This document shows, one piece after another, positions 9,224 through 18,835 of a stretch of 64,000 bases of DNA. The position numbers and the translations under genes were made by a program. Under the pieces are notes generated by a model. It was not told the DNA's origin. It made no database searches and saw only the letters and a list, made by a program, of their open reading frames with translations. Every line of letters begins with the position of its first letter. Position 1 is the first letter of the stretch. The stretch spans positions 372,001-436,000 of the forward strand of contig JADJCS010000002.1 of NCBI GenBank assembly GCA_016703105.1, read 5' to 3'. This stretch comes from Flavobacteriales bacterium. GTDB lineage: Bacteria > Bacteroidota > Bacteroidia > Flavobacteriales_F > PHOS-HE28.

Positions 9224-10153
9224 ATGCGTTTCGAACTGACCCCGCTGGGGACCGGTGCGGCCCTCCCGGCCCGCGGACGCTCGCCCAGCGCGCAGGTGGT
9301 CAACGCCAATGAGGACCTCTATCTGATCGACTGCGGGGAGGGTACACAGGAACGCCTCCGCATGGCCGGTTTCAATTTCCAGCGCATTGGCCATCTTTTC
9401 ATCAGCCACTTGCATGGCGACCACTACCTGGGCGTTATGGGCTTGATCAGCACGATGCATTTACTGGGGCGTGATCGCGAGTTGCATATCCATGCCCCGC
9501 AGGAGCTGAAAGCCATCATCGATATTCAGCTCCAGGCCTCCGGCACATGGTTGCGATATCCGTTACGTTTCCATCCGACCCGTGCCGAAAGCGGTGCATT
9601 GGTCTGGTCAGATGCCCATGTGCAAGTGACCGCGCTCGCGTTGAAGCACCGGTTGCCCACTACCGGATTCCTCTTTCGTCAACAACCGGCCCCGCGCACG
9701 CTGCGAAAGGAGACCGTGCATTTGATCCCGCATTTCCGGCGTAGCGCCATCAAAGCAGGGGAGGATCTGGTGTGCTATGATGGCACCGTGGTCCCTAACG
9801 CTGACCTCACGTTGGATCCGCCACTCCCGCTGAGCTACGCCTATTGCTCGGATACGGCATACAACCCCGACCTGGTCCCTCACCTGAACGGCGTGGATGT
9901 GCTCTACCACGAAGCCACGTTCACCGAGCATCTTGCCCCCCGGGCACGCGAGACGATGCACAGTACCGCACGCCAGGCCGCTACGATAGCGCGCGATGCC
10001 GGGGTCGGTCAATTGTTGCTCGGCCACTTCTCCTCGCGCTACAAGGATGTGGCGCAGTTGCTGGAGGAAGCGGTCACGATCTTCCCGGATACCCTTACGG
10101 CGGAGGAAGGGCGCACGTATAATATCGGCCGACCGATCGTGCAGAACTCGTGA
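9224..10153 (+). CDS. rnz: ribonuclease Z
   Basis: 309 aa metallo-beta-lactamase-fold endonuclease that trims tRNA 3' trailers. The zinc motif SHLHGDHYLG is at 61-70; further ligand regions include a conserved SDTAYN near 206 and a HEATFTEH stretch near 229. A C-terminal GHFSSRYKD motif is typical of RNase Z. Length is normal for the short form. It may process the two tRNAs in this window, tRNA-Lys in particular since it lacks an encoded CCA end; that link is inferred. Confidence 0.94.
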   Translation: MRFELTPLGTGAALPARGRSPSAQVVNANEDLYLIDCGEGTQERLRMAGFNFQRIGHLFISHLHGDHYLGVMGLISTMHLLGRDRELHIHAPQELKAIIDIQLQASGTWLRYPLRFHPTRAESGALVWSDAHVQVTALALKHRLPTTGFLFRQQPAPRTLRKETVHLIPHFRRSAIKAGEDLVCYDGTVVPNADLTLDPPLPLSYAYCSDTAYNPDLVPHLNGVDVLYHEATFTEHLAPRARETMHSTARQAATIARDAGVGQLLLGHFSSRYKDVAQLLEEAVTIFPDTLTAEEGRTYNIGRPIVQNS

Positions 10154-10189
10154 TCGCCCGATCCGGATCCGCCGATACCTTCGTCTCAC

Positions 10190-10206
10190 TTTAGAACGAT
10201 TCTAAA
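10190..10206. promoter_or_regulatory. palindrome upstream of LuxR-type regulator
   Basis: TTTAGAA and TTCTAAA are perfect inverted 7-mers separated by 3 nt, ending 12 nt before the ATG of the response regulator at 10219. A two-fold symmetric site so close to the start could be an operator, possibly for autoregulation, or just a small hairpin in the leader. Confidence 0.3.
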
Positions 10207-10218
10207 CAAATAGGGAGG

Positions 10219-10899
10219 ATGCGGGTGAAGACATTGTTGGCCGACCAGGCCGATCTCTCGTTGATCGGATTGCGCACCATTCTGTGCGCCGTTCCACGTG
10301 TGGACCTTGTAGGAGAAGTACGCTCCGCAGCGGCGCTGTACGCAAGTTTGGAGGAACTGCGACCGGACGTGGTGCTGATCGACCACACCGCTGATGGGTT
10401 CGGGGCCGAGGCCATCCGCGAAGGGTTGCGCCATAGCCGTCGCACCCGCTTCATAGCGATCACGCACGATCCTTCCGGTCCCGCGCTCACCAATGCGCTG
10501 CGCGCTGGCGTTACCAGTTACATCCGAAAGGATTGCGAGCAGCAGGAGATCATCGATGCGGTGCTGGATACGGCCGACGGTTCCAAGTTCTTCTGTGGAA
10601 AGGTGCTGGCCGTATTGGATCGCAGCGCTGCGGAATTGGACCGGCTCGCCCAGGCCGGGTCGAACTGTGCGCCCATCACGTTGAGCGCGCGCGAATGCCA
10701 GATCATCAGCCTTATCGCCGATGGGCTTTCCTACACCCGCATCGCGGACCAACTCGGTTTGAGCGCGCATACGGTCACCACGCACCGCCGCAACCTCATG
10801 CAGAAACTCGGTGTGAACAGCACGGCCGCCGTGGTGATGTACGCAGTGAAGCATGGCCTCACCACCCCGAACAAGTACCTGTTCAATCCGCCCTCGTAA
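10219..10899 (+). CDS. LuxR-family response regulator
   Basis: 226 aa. Receiver domain about 1-120 with acceptor Asp55 in VVLIDHT, conserved Lys104 in SYIRKD and Thr82. The N-terminal acidic pair is weaker than usual (ADQAD). LuxR-type helix-turn-helix about 155-215, with LSARECQIISLIADGLS and the recognition helix region LSAHTVTTHRRNLMQKLG. No histidine kinase is adjacent, so the partner is unknown. A palindrome lies 12 nt before the start. It precedes the GlcNAc-kinase-like gene by 9 bp and may be cotranscribed with it. Confidence 0.88.
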   Translation: MRVKTLLADQADLSLIGLRTILCAVPRVDLVGEVRSAAALYASLEELRPDVVLIDHTADGFGAEAIREGLRHSRRTRFIAITHDPSGPALTNALRAGVTSYIRKDCEQQEIIDAVLDTADGSKFFCGKVLAVLDRSAAELDRLAQAGSNCAPITLSARECQIISLIADGLSYTRIADQLGLSAHTVTTHRRNLMQKLGVNSTAAVVMYAVKHGLTTPNKYLFNPPS

Positions 10900-10908
10900 T
10901 TTCCACGT

Positions 10909-11751
10909 ATGAGCGGGCTGTTGCTGGCGGATATCGGGGGGTCCTCATCCCGTTGGGCGGTGTTGACGGACGATACCACCACGGTCCTTACCGCTGCGGG
11001 TGCCTGGCCTGGCTTCAACCCGGCCACAGGCAGCGGTGAGGAGTTGGTGCGGACCCTGAAAGCGGAACGGAGCGCGTTCGTGGGTTTGGAGCGTGCCCAT
11101 CTTTATGCGGCTGGTTGTGGCACACCGGAACGTGCGATGTTGCTTCTAACCGCTCTTCAACCATCACTTCCCGGCACGCACATCGAGGTCCACAGCGACC
11201 TGCTGGCTGCTGCGCGTGCGCTTTGGGGCCAGGAGCCCGGTGCGGCGATGATCCTTGGTACGGGGATGAACGCAGGCCTGTATGATGGAGCATCCCTCAC
11301 ACGCACATTGCCTTCCCTCGGCTACATATTGGGCGATGAGGGCAGCGGCGCTGACCTGGGTCGTTGCCTCTTCCGAGATGCGTTCCGGGACCACATGCCC
11401 CCGGAGGTCCGTGAAGCTGTGTTCGGTGCTGAGGGACCCGATCTCCCCAGCACCATTCGCGGTATCTATCGTTCCGCATTCCCGGCCAAAGCGTTGGCGG
11501 AACCTGTGGCGCGGCTCGCCGAGCATCTTGATCGATCCTACGTGCAGCGGCTCCTGGCCGATCGGTTCACCCTGTTGGCCGAGGAGTTGAAGCGAACGCT
11601 TGGATCGGTGGAGGTACGTGCTACCGGATCCGTGGCGTTCGGCTTCAGGAAGGAACTCACATACGCGCTCCAGGGAGAAGGCCTGCGCCTCACCCAGGTC
11701 GAGCGTGATCCTCTGGAAGGCTTGGTGCGGTACTACCGCGCAACGCGCTGA
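10909..11751 (+). CDS. N-acetylglucosamine kinase-like (BadF/BcrA ATPase fold) protein
   Basis: 280 aa of the ASKHA actin-like ATPase fold. The phosphate-1 loop LLLADIGGSSSRWAVL opens the protein, ILGTGMNAGLYDG near 120 is the phosphate-2 region, and GYILGDEGSGADLG near 140 is a typical GlcNAc-kinase signature. It probably phosphorylates N-acetylglucosamine or a related amino sugar, which would fit recycling of wall fragments from the GH3 protein at 2023. Substrate is inferred, not shown. Its 3' end overlaps the convergent patatin gene by 19 bp. Confidence 0.85.
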   Translation: MSGLLLADIGGSSSRWAVLTDDTTTVLTAAGAWPGFNPATGSGEELVRTLKAERSAFVGLERAHLYAAGCGTPERAMLLLTALQPSLPGTHIEVHSDLLAAARALWGQEPGAAMILGTGMNAGLYDGASLTRTLPSLGYILGDEGSGADLGRCLFRDAFRDHMPPEVREAVFGAEGPDLPSTIRGIYRSAFPAKALAEPVARLAEHLDRSYVQRLLADRFTLLAEELKRTLGSVEVRATGSVAFGFRKELTYALQGEGLRLTQVERDPLEGLVRYYRATR

Positions 11752-14102
11752 GCCACCTCCGCAGGCGCGCCTGCCCCCGCTGCCGTGAGCTGCTGCAAAA
11801 GGAGGAAGGCCGCTTGGTTCTCTTCGCTCCACAGTGTGCGTTGTACCTGGCGCTTTTCCACCGCGGTAAGGTGCCAGCTCAGTGAGATCTCGTCACTTTC
11901 GTCATGCCGCAGCTGTAGGTCGATCACATCGATCGGGAAATCCGCCCAGCCACTCACTTGCTGGAGCATCAGGTCATAATCCTGATCCTGTACCCGCACG
12001 AAATTGCCGAAAACGTTACGGGCCGGATCCAGCAAACGGCTTATGAAGGATCCGCTGATAGGCTGTACATCAAGTTCCTTCTGCTTGTCGCGCATTTGAA
12101 CGAGAACCACACCGGACGTGTTCCGCGCGATCCAATCACGGTGGGCGAGCAGGAAGGTGCATAGGGTACGGAACCCGTAGTTGTCCCGGATCCCGGCATC
12201 CATCACGCGCATTGGCGGGTCGCTGGGTAGGCTCACCACAGGCGTGATGTAGGGAAAGGTGGCGCTCATGCGCAACGCACTGGTGAGCTTCAAGGAGGAA
12301 GCGTCCTGCCCGGCGAACATCCGCTGGAACTCAATGGCTTCCGGTTGCGGTGAGTGCCGCATTCGCTCCACGGGCTGATCGGTGGTGAGGTGCGCCACGG
12401 GCAAGGGGCTGATCAGCAGCCGCCGACCGTCGTTGATCGAGGTGGGGGCCAGCATCAGCATCGGCGTGCGCGCATCGCGTTCGGCCTCTTCGAGGTCCTT
12501 GAGGCGTACATCCAGGACCTGCCCGGTATTCTCGTTCAGCCGTTGCTCGAAGACATAGCCCCGATCGCGCGTGTACAGCCGTGAGCCATCGCTTACACGC
12601 TGATACCGGACGAACATGTCGTTGGTGACGAGGGTGAACGCGACGGGGTTCAGGATATCCCGGCACATGTTGCCAGCATGGACCGCATCCGTTGTAGGTG
12701 GAGTTCCCGTGGTGGGTGCATCCAGCGCGACCTGGCGGAAGTATGCAGCCCCGATGGCTCCTCCCGACGAACCGGTGATGAGCGCGGTCCGGCGCATCAA
12801 TCCGCCGTTCAGCAAACTGTCAGCGTGCTGCATGCAGAGATAGGTCCAGAGCATGCTGCGCAATCCCCCGCCGCTGGTGCTCAGGATCACCATGCGGGGA
12901 AGGCTGTCCCGCGTGGCGTTCTCGTTGTGCGAGCGCCAACGGTCGAGCACGCCCTCCATCGCTTGTTTGTCCAGTGCGGCACGAACGGTGTCGTAGGCCA
13001 GCGCGGCCAGTGCAGGACGATCGTACCGCGCCGGTGGGGCCTGATAGTCCAACCCATAGGCTTGGTTGTCATAGAGAAAACTCTCCGTGCGATAGCTCAA
13101 CAGGTTCAATCCCACGACAAGGCCGATCACCACGCTGAGCGTCCAGCCCTTCAGCCAGCTGTACAGGGCGCTGAGCACCATCAGCAACATGGTGAACAGG
13201 AGAAAGGCGCTCGCTCCGGTAGGGATCTCGAAGGCTTGCAGGCCCGCAAAGGCACCCAGCGCCACGAAGCTCACCACCATGATCACCTCGAAGATCGATC
13301 CGTTGATGTGGTTCTGCCAAAGCACGCTGCGCAGCAGGTCCTTGTCGTAGTGGTGGCTGCTGCGTGCGAGCGCGATCCGGAAGGAGGGCAGGAGGTAGGT
13401 CTCCACATGCCATTTGCGTGTGCGTTGTTCACGGCGCAACCAGCGCGTTGCCTTGCGTTGCTCGGAACGCATCGGCGGGATGGGTGGCATCGGGCCGGGC
13501 AGGTCAACCTGCGGGGCTTCAGGACGGTACTCCTCGGCCCGGCCACCGGTCATCTTAGTGATGTCCGTGTTCGTGCGCGTGAAGTACAACAAGCTGATCA
13601 ATTGGAAAACGGAGATCCCCACGACGAACGAGAACAGGTTGAATGCCACTTCCCCTGCGGGCAGCAGTTCCTTGAACAACTGCACACGCGCCGAGCAATA
13701 GAGGTAGGTGAGGGAGAACGCCACTGGGATGATGGCGTTATTGATATTGAACTTGAGGAAGGGCCGGCTCAACGTGGCGATGAACGGGAACCGGTACGCA
13801 TGCATGATGTAGCTGTACAGGTTGAACCCTGTGATGAACGCGCCCAAGGCGAAACCGGTGAGCAAGTAGCCCCAGGGGCCCACGGTGCCGAAGTACTCCG
13901 GGTACAGGAACAGGTAGGGGATCCCGTACTTGTTCCCCATACTCTGGGTGATGTAGGCCCAGAGCACCAACCAGAAGAGCAGCAACAGGTGGTTCTTCTT
14001 TCCATGCAGCACGAGAAGCTGCAAGGGGAAGAAGTAGATCAGCCTCTTCCAGACCTGGGCGAACGTTCTGCGGTGTACGATGCGCTGAAGGTAGCGGACC
14101 AT
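11733..14102 (-). CDS. integral-membrane patatin-like phospholipase
   Basis: About 789 aa from the ATG ending at 14102; a GTG at 14123 is possible. The N-terminal ~400 residues contain several hydrophobic segments (for example FWLVLWAYIT, NLFSFVVGISVFQLISLLYF and VVIGLVVGLNLL) that look membrane-spanning. The C-terminal half is a patatin-type lipid acyl hydrolase: oxyanion strand STSGGGLRSM, nucleophile in ITGSSGGAIGA and the partner Asp in VMDAGIRDNYG. A membrane-anchored patatin of this size is unusual against the usual soluble enzymes. Substrate (phospholipid or galactolipid) is unknown. Confidence 0.87.
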   Translation of the reverse strand: MVRYLQRIVHRRTFAQVWKRLIYFFPLQLLVLHGKKNHLLLLFWLVLWAYITQSMGNKYGIPYLFLYPEYFGTVGPWGYLLTGFALGAFITGFNLYSYIMHAYRFPFIATLSRPFLKFNINNAIIPVAFSLTYLYCSARVQLFKELLPAGEVAFNLFSFVVGISVFQLISLLYFTRTNTDITKMTGGRAEEYRPEAPQVDLPGPMPPIPPMRSEQRKATRWLRREQRTRKWHVETYLLPSFRIALARSSHHYDKDLLRSVLWQNHINGSIFEVIMVVSFVALGAFAGLQAFEIPTGASAFLLFTMLLMVLSALYSWLKGWTLSVVIGLVVGLNLLSYRTESFLYDNQAYGLDYQAPPARYDRPALAALAYDTVRAALDKQAMEGVLDRWRSHNENATRDSLPRMVILSTSGGGLRSMLWTYLCMQHADSLLNGGLMRRTALITGSSGGAIGAAYFRQVALDAPTTGTPPTTDAVHAGNMCRDILNPVAFTLVTNDMFVRYQRVSDGSRLYTRDRGYVFEQRLNENTGQVLDVRLKDLEEAERDARTPMLMLAPTSINDGRRLLISPLPVAHLTTDQPVERMRHSPQPEAIEFQRMFAGQDASSLKLTSALRMSATFPYITPVVSLPSDPPMRVMDAGIRDNYGFRTLCTFLLAHRDWIARNTSGVVLVQMRDKQKELDVQPISGSFISRLLDPARNVFGNFVRVQDQDYDLMLQQVSGWADFPIDVIDLQLRHDESDEISLSWHLTAVEKRQVQRTLWSEENQAAFLLLQQLTAAGAGAPAEVAQRVAR

Positions 14103-14181
14103 GCCCTTCCTACGCGCGCACACGTACTTCTGTTGTGCGCACCCTGAAGTGCTTTTCTGCGTAAGGTGCCTTGCCGGAGGA

Positions 14182-15876
14182 TCAAACCTTCGCGAGGGTG
14201 GCGGCCATCACCTCCGCTTCGATCCTTTCGGCCTCGGCTTTCAAGCGCTCTGCTTTCGCGAGCACATCCTTCTTCCACGCTTCATCGTCCAGCCCCGCGC
14301 AATTGATGCGCACGTTCAGGTAGGCGCCCAGTGCCCCGGTGCGCGCGCACATCGCACCCACGCCAGCATCGCTGACGCTGGCTTTGAGGCCGATCTCCGC
14401 CATCCGGGCCATCACGGTCATACTCGCCACGCACACCTCCAGGGTGCGCAGGGGGACCATGATCGCTCCTTTGGTGGCTTCTCGCAGGGCCGACTTCCGC
14501 TCCTCTTTCTGGTCGGGCGTCTCCTTGGGAAGTTGCATCGCCTGTAGGATGCGGTCGAAGGAGCGGGTGTCCTCGTCCACGAGGCGGAGCAGTTCATTGC
14601 GGTAGGCTTCCCCCTTCACGGCCCATTGGCTGAATTCCTCCCAGCGCTCGTCCCAACCACGCTTGTGGGCGCTAAGGTTCGCCACCATGGTGCCGAGTGC
14701 TGCCCCGAGGGCGCCCACATAGGCCGCCACACTACCACCGCCAGGGGCAGGGCTCTCCGCGGCCGTTTCCTCGCTGAAACGCAGCAGGTCCATGCGCACC
14801 AGGCGTTCTTCCTTGGGGTCGGCCAATAGATATTCGATCACGCGTTTCTGGGGATCGAAGGGGGTCAGATCGTCCAGCCCCAGCGACTTGACGGCGATCT
14901 TGATCTTCTCGCGTTCGCTGATCCCCAGGCTGCGCTCCTGCCGCTTCAAGAAAAAGTCGGCGGCATCCAAAAGCGACTGCTTCGGCACCAGCCCGACCAA
15001 TTCACTTCCCGTGACGCGGATGCCCCGCTCCGCAGAGCTCTTGCACGCCTCATCGAAAGCGATGTGCATCGGGGTCACGTCCAGGTCGGTGAGGTTGAGC
15101 GAGAGTTGGGCGATGCCGTACTCCTCGATGAACCAGCCGATGCCTTTCACCGCTTTGAGCTTGCCTGGGACCTTCTTCGGCTCGCCGTTGGCGTCCAGGA
15201 TGGATTTTCCAGTGAGCGGATCGCCATCGCGCAATACCCGGCCCGCTTCGCGAATGTCGAAGGCGATCGCGTTCGCACGCCGCGTGCTCGTGCTGTTGAG
15301 GTTCACATTGTAGGCGACCAGCAACTTGCGCGCACCGATGGCCACGGCGCCGCTGCGGGCCACGCTCTCTGTGAACGCCGCCGGACCATGATCGGGTTTC
15401 CAGGCGGGGTCCACCAGCTTCTTGGACAAGCCTTCATACTCGCCCGCACGGTTGTTCGCCAGGTTGCGGCGCTTCTCCTCGCTGGCTGCGAACTCGTACC
15501 GGTACACGGGAATGCCCAACTCTTTGCCCACCCGTTCGGCCAGTTTCTTCGCATAGGGCACCACTTCGTCCATGGTGATACCGCTGATGGGCACCAACGG
15601 ACATACATCCGTCGCGCCGAAGCGCGGGTGCTCGCCCTTGTGCGCGCGCATGTCGATCAGCTCCTGCGCCTTCTTCATCAACCGGAACGCCGCTTCGATC
15701 ACCGCTTCGGGTTCGCCCACGAACGTGATCACCGTGCGGTTGGTGGCCTGTCCGGGATCAACGTCCAATAGGCGCACGCCTTCCACGGTCTCCACCACGG
15801 CAGCGATGGCATCGATCTTCGCACGGTCGCGGCCCTCGCTGATGTTGGGGACGCATTCGATGAGTTGGCGGGGCAT
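14182..15876 (-). CDS. ftcD: bifunctional glutamate formimidoyltransferase/formimidoyl-THF cyclodeaminase
   Basis: 564 aa. The N-terminal two-thirds is glutamate formimidoyltransferase (ECVPNISEGR at the start, HKGEHPRFGATDVCP with the catalytic His near 82). The C-terminal part is cyclodeaminase (PAPGGGSVAAYVGALGAAL near 375). It moves a formimino group from formiminoglutamate to tetrahydrofolate and makes 5,10-methenyl-THF with release of ammonia, the end of histidine breakdown. hutI is 1.6 kb downstream on the same strand; hutH and hutU are absent here. A TAGCTTTG promoter box lies 20 nt upstream. Confidence 0.95.
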   Translation of the reverse strand: MPRQLIECVPNISEGRDRAKIDAIAAVVETVEGVRLLDVDPGQATNRTVITFVGEPEAVIEAAFRLMKKAQELIDMRAHKGEHPRFGATDVCPLVPISGITMDEVVPYAKKLAERVGKELGIPVYRYEFAASEEKRRNLANNRAGEYEGLSKKLVDPAWKPDHGPAAFTESVARSGAVAIGARKLLVAYNVNLNSTSTRRANAIAFDIREAGRVLRDGDPLTGKSILDANGEPKKVPGKLKAVKGIGWFIEEYGIAQLSLNLTDLDVTPMHIAFDEACKSSAERGIRVTGSELVGLVPKQSLLDAADFFLKRQERSLGISEREKIKIAVKSLGLDDLTPFDPQKRVIEYLLADPKEERLVRMDLLRFSEETAAESPAPGGGSVAAYVGALGAALGTMVANLSAHKRGWDERWEEFSQWAVKGEAYRNELLRLVDEDTRSFDRILQAMQLPKETPDQKEERKSALREATKGAIMVPLRTLEVCVASMTVMARMAEIGLKASVSDAGVGAMCARTGALGAYLNVRINCAGLDDEAWKKDVLAKAERLKAEAERIEAEVMAATLAKV

Positions 15877-15895
15877 GGGCTTGTGTTGAGGGCGC

Positions 15896-15903
15896 CAAAG
15901 CTA
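15896..15903 (-). promoter_or_regulatory. TAnnTTTG promoter box for ftcD
   Basis: Minus strand reads TAGCTTTG, 20 nt upstream of the ftcD ATG. Confidence 0.4.
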
Positions 15904-15935
15904 ATTGGGCACCCACCTACCTTCGGATCCGTTGC

Positions 15936-16694
15936 ATGAAGTGCGCTCTGTTCATCCTGGTCGTGCTGCCGTCGCTTCTAAGCGCACAACCAGACTATGC
16001 GCCGTCCTCGAAACCTCCTCGACCATCGGTTGCCCCGTTATCCCCGGCACGCTGGTCCATTGGAGCGGATCTTCTCGGACCGGCCTCCGCACTTTGGATC
16101 GCTGATAGCCAGCAGGAGGTCGTTCGGCTGGGTTTCGCGATGCATCGCTGGGTGCGTGATAACAACGCACTGCGTGCCGGATATTCGTTCACTCGGTTCA
16201 CTTGGGAGATCCCGTACGCCCCTCCCGTGATCGACAGTGTCCAGGAAAGCGGGACCGACAGTTATCGTGATCAAGTGCATGCCTTGCGACTTGGAGTGGT
16301 GTCGATGAAACGCGACCGCCGCTTTTCCCCGGTCGTCGGACTCTCGCTCGTGCTTTCTGCGGATGAGGTCTACCGAAGCCGGTCGGCCGAGGCGCAGCGC
16401 CTGGATTCCGTGGTCAACGGGATCGCGTTCTTTTCGGACCTACAGGGCTATGAAGCCCCTTCGGAGGGTTATCGGCAGGACTGGTGGGGTGAGTTTGGCG
16501 TGGAGGGGGCGTTGGGCTTGTCGTATCGGCTCTCGAGCCATTTGGAGATCGAAGGTCGTCTGGGTCTTTGGGTGCGGTGGCGTGCGATGCTATCGAACTC
16601 GGGAGAGGATCCGGAACCTGATCCAGGACCAGCCGGTGAAGCGATCCGCTTGGGCCTGGTGTATCCCGCAATTTTTCTGCACTACGCGTGGTAG
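15936..16694 (+). CDS. secreted hypothetical protein
   Basis: 252 aa with a cleavable signal (MKCALFILVVLPSLLSAQ). The rest has alternating aromatic and polar strands (YSFTRFTWEIPYAP, a final VYPAIFLHYAW) suggesting a small outer-membrane barrel. No known family motif. It is divergent from ftcD and its end abuts the convergent CPBP gene with no gap. Confidence 0.65.
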   Translation: MKCALFILVVLPSLLSAQPDYAPSSKPPRPSVAPLSPARWSIGADLLGPASALWIADSQQEVVRLGFAMHRWVRDNNALRAGYSFTRFTWEIPYAPPVIDSVQESGTDSYRDQVHALRLGVVSMKRDRRFSPVVGLSLVLSADEVYRSRSAEAQRLDSVVNGIAFFSDLQGYEAPSEGYRQDWWGEFGVEGALGLSYRLSSHLEIEGRLGLWVRWRAMLSNSGEDPEPDPGPAGEAIRLGLVYPAIFLHYAW

Positions 16695-17498
16695 CTAAGG
16701 TTGCGAAGCCAGCAGGACGCTCACAATGTTGTTGAGCATGTGCAGGCCTATCGGCAACCAGAGCGAGCCGCTACGAGAACGCGCGTAGCCGAGCACCACA
16801 CCGAGCACCAGGACCATCAACATGATGGGTATCGTGTACTGCATATGCAGCAAAGCGAACGCGCCGGCGGTAATGGCTACGCCCATGTGTTCATCGGTCA
16901 CCTGCCGCAAGGTGCCGAAGAACAGTCCGCGCAACATGGCCTCCTCGAAGATGGCGGGCAGGATACCGATGCCCAAGAGGAGCAACCACGGCTTGGTGCT
17001 GGAGGCGACCACCTGCGCCATGTAGTCCGTGGTGAACCACTGCGGCAACAAATAGCCCACCACCTCCAGAACGCCCGCCACCGCCAGGAAAATTCCCAGC
17101 CACCGCCACAGCGCTTTGCGGCCCGGAGCACGCAGGCCGAGGAACCGGGCAAGGTGCTGCCCCACCCATTGGCGGCAAAGCAGCAAGAGCATTGCCAGCC
17201 CCGCGATACCGCTCCAGAGCGAGGCCGAAGCCACCGCATCGCCATGGGTGCTGTAGGTACGCATGGCCTCCAACAATTCCGGCGAGGCCAGCAGGTCGGG
17301 CAGTGCAAGGTTCTTCAAACCCGGCGTCATCTGCCGGCAATAGGCGATGAAGACCGCCGTTTGCACCAGGAAGAACGTACACAACACAATGAGGAAGATG
17401 CCCATGCCCCGTGCGAAACGCAGGCCGGGCGGCAGCGACAGTTCGGGGTCGAGGTGGTCCTCAGGCAAGGGCCGCTCCGGCCCGGACAGGTTCTCCAT
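16695..17498 (-). CDS. CPBP-family intramembrane metalloprotease
   Basis: 267 aa with several hydrophobic segments and the CPBP (Abi/CAAX-protease-like) motifs: EEAMLRGLFFG (Glu-Glu-x3-Arg) near 187 and later His-bearing segments (AFALLHMQY and GLHMLNN). Such membrane proteases process prenylated or signal proteins; the substrate here is unknown. It overlaps the 3' end of hutI by 38 bp, so hutI and this gene are probably one transcript. Confidence 0.88.
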   Translation of the reverse strand: MENLSGPERPLPEDHLDPELSLPPGLRFARGMGIFLIVLCTFFLVQTAVFIAYCRQMTPGLKNLALPDLLASPELLEAMRTYSTHGDAVASASLWSGIAGLAMLLLLCRQWVGQHLARFLGLRAPGRKALWRWLGIFLAVAGVLEVVGYLLPQWFTTDYMAQVVASSTKPWLLLLGIGILPAIFEEAMLRGLFFGTLRQVTDEHMGVAITAGAFALLHMQYTIPIMLMVLVLGVVLGYARSRSGSLWLPIGLHMLNNIVSVLLASQP

Positions 17499-18732
17499 CG
17501 ATGATCACGGTGTCGATATGGTCGCTCCCGAAGGCGTAAGGCAGATAGGAAAGCGAGGGTACTTCCTTGGTGAGAATGAAACTCGCTCGCTTGCCAACGG
17601 TGAGACTTCCCAATTCGTGGCCCAGGTCCATGGCGGCTGAAGCGTTGAGCGTCGCGGCGTTCAGGGCTTCTTCGGGCAACATGCGCAACTGGATGCAGGC
17701 CAGCGAAAGGACCAGGTTCATATTGCCACTGGGCGTGCTTCCCGGATTGTGATCGCTCGCTAGCGCGACGGCGGTCCCAGCGTCGATCAACGCGCGCGCA
17801 GGGGCGTAGGGGATCCGTAGAAAGAACGAGCAGGAGGGGAGCAGGGTGGGGATGGTGGCAGGAGCAAGGGCAAGGGCCGCGATATCGCTGTTCTCCATCA
17901 CCTCCAAATGATCCACGCTCAAGGCGCCGGCCTTCACGGCGGCGGGGATCGCCCCCAGGCTGGTGAACTGGTTCACATGCACTTTGCCACGTAGGTCGTA
18001 CTTCGCGCCGGCCTCTAGCACGCGCGTCATTTCTTCCACGGTGAAGTAGTTCGTTTCGCAGAACACATCCACGAAATCCGCCAAGCCCTCGGCCGCGGCC
18101 TGTGGAATGAGTTCATCGGTGATCATCCGCACATAGCCCGCGCGGTCCTGCGCGAACTCCGGCGGCAACGCATGCGCGGCCAGGAGTGTGGCCTTGATCC
18201 GCAATGGCAGCGCTTCACGCAAGCGGCGCACCACGCGCAGCATCTTCAATTCACTTTCGAGGCTGAGTCCGTAGCCGCTCTTGATCTCCACCGCCACCGT
18301 GCCCTGCCGCATCATTTCGTCCAACCGGGCCTTGGCTTGAACGAAGAGGTCCTCCTCGCTCATCTCGCGTAGCCGCAAAGCGCTGTTCAGGATGCCGCCG
18401 CCCTTGGCTGCGATGTCCTGGTAGCTCATCCCTTTGATCCGGTCCACGAACTCGCCATCGCGCGGTGCGGCGAAGACGGTGTGCGTGTGCGGATCGCACC
18501 AACCCGGTAGCACATAGCGACCGCTGGCGTCGATCACCTTGAGGTCCTTCCATTCGCTGATCCCGGGCCAGTCCGCCATGGTGCCTAAAGCTTCGATGCG
18601 CCCATCGCGGGCCAGCAGCCAGCCGTGCTCGATCATGGGGAGCTGCGCCATAGCGGCGCCCGCCACTCGCGTAGTGCCAGGGGTATGGGTGCCCACGAGG
18701 GCTTTCGCGTTCTTGATCAGGAGCCGGGACAT
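17461..18732 (-). CDS. hutI: imidazolonepropionase HutI
   Basis: 423 aa from the ATG ending at 18732 (MSRLLIKNAK), chosen over an upstream in-frame extension that lacks family sequence. Amidohydrolase-type fold with the metal-binding GWCDPHTHTVFA motif near 75 and conserved LASDHNPGSTPSGNM near 330. Converts imidazolone-5-propanoate to N-formimidoyl-glutamate, the substrate of FtcD, which is 1.6 kb away. Cytoplasmic. Downstream CPBP gene overlaps its last 38 bp. Confidence 0.94.
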   Translation of the reverse strand: MSRLLIKNAKALVGTHTPGTTRVAGAAMAQLPMIEHGWLLARDGRIEALGTMADWPGISEWKDLKVIDASGRYVLPGWCDPHTHTVFAAPRDGEFVDRIKGMSYQDIAAKGGGILNSALRLREMSEEDLFVQAKARLDEMMRQGTVAVEIKSGYGLSLESELKMLRVVRRLREALPLRIKATLLAAHALPPEFAQDRAGYVRMITDELIPQAAAEGLADFVDVFCETNYFTVEEMTRVLEAGAKYDLRGKVHVNQFTSLGAIPAAVKAGALSVDHLEVMENSDIAALALAPATIPTLLPSCSFFLRIPYAPARALIDAGTAVALASDHNPGSTPSGNMNLVLSLACIQLRMLPEEALNAATLNASAAMDLGHELGSLTVGKRASFILTKEVPSLSYLPYAFGSDHIDTVIIDGEPVRAGAALA

Positions 18733-18835
18733 GTGGGAGCGACCGCGAAGTACCGGATCTTCCGCATACCGCGAAGGATACCTTGCACTGCGCACCTTTG
18801 CGCCGCGGAATTGTTCCCTCCTGTTATCGACCCCC

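Noticed and set aside
12678..14147. Plus-strand ORF of 489 aa over the patatin gene
   Set aside because: Shadow of the real minus-strand gene; composition is Gln/His/Arg-rich without motifs.
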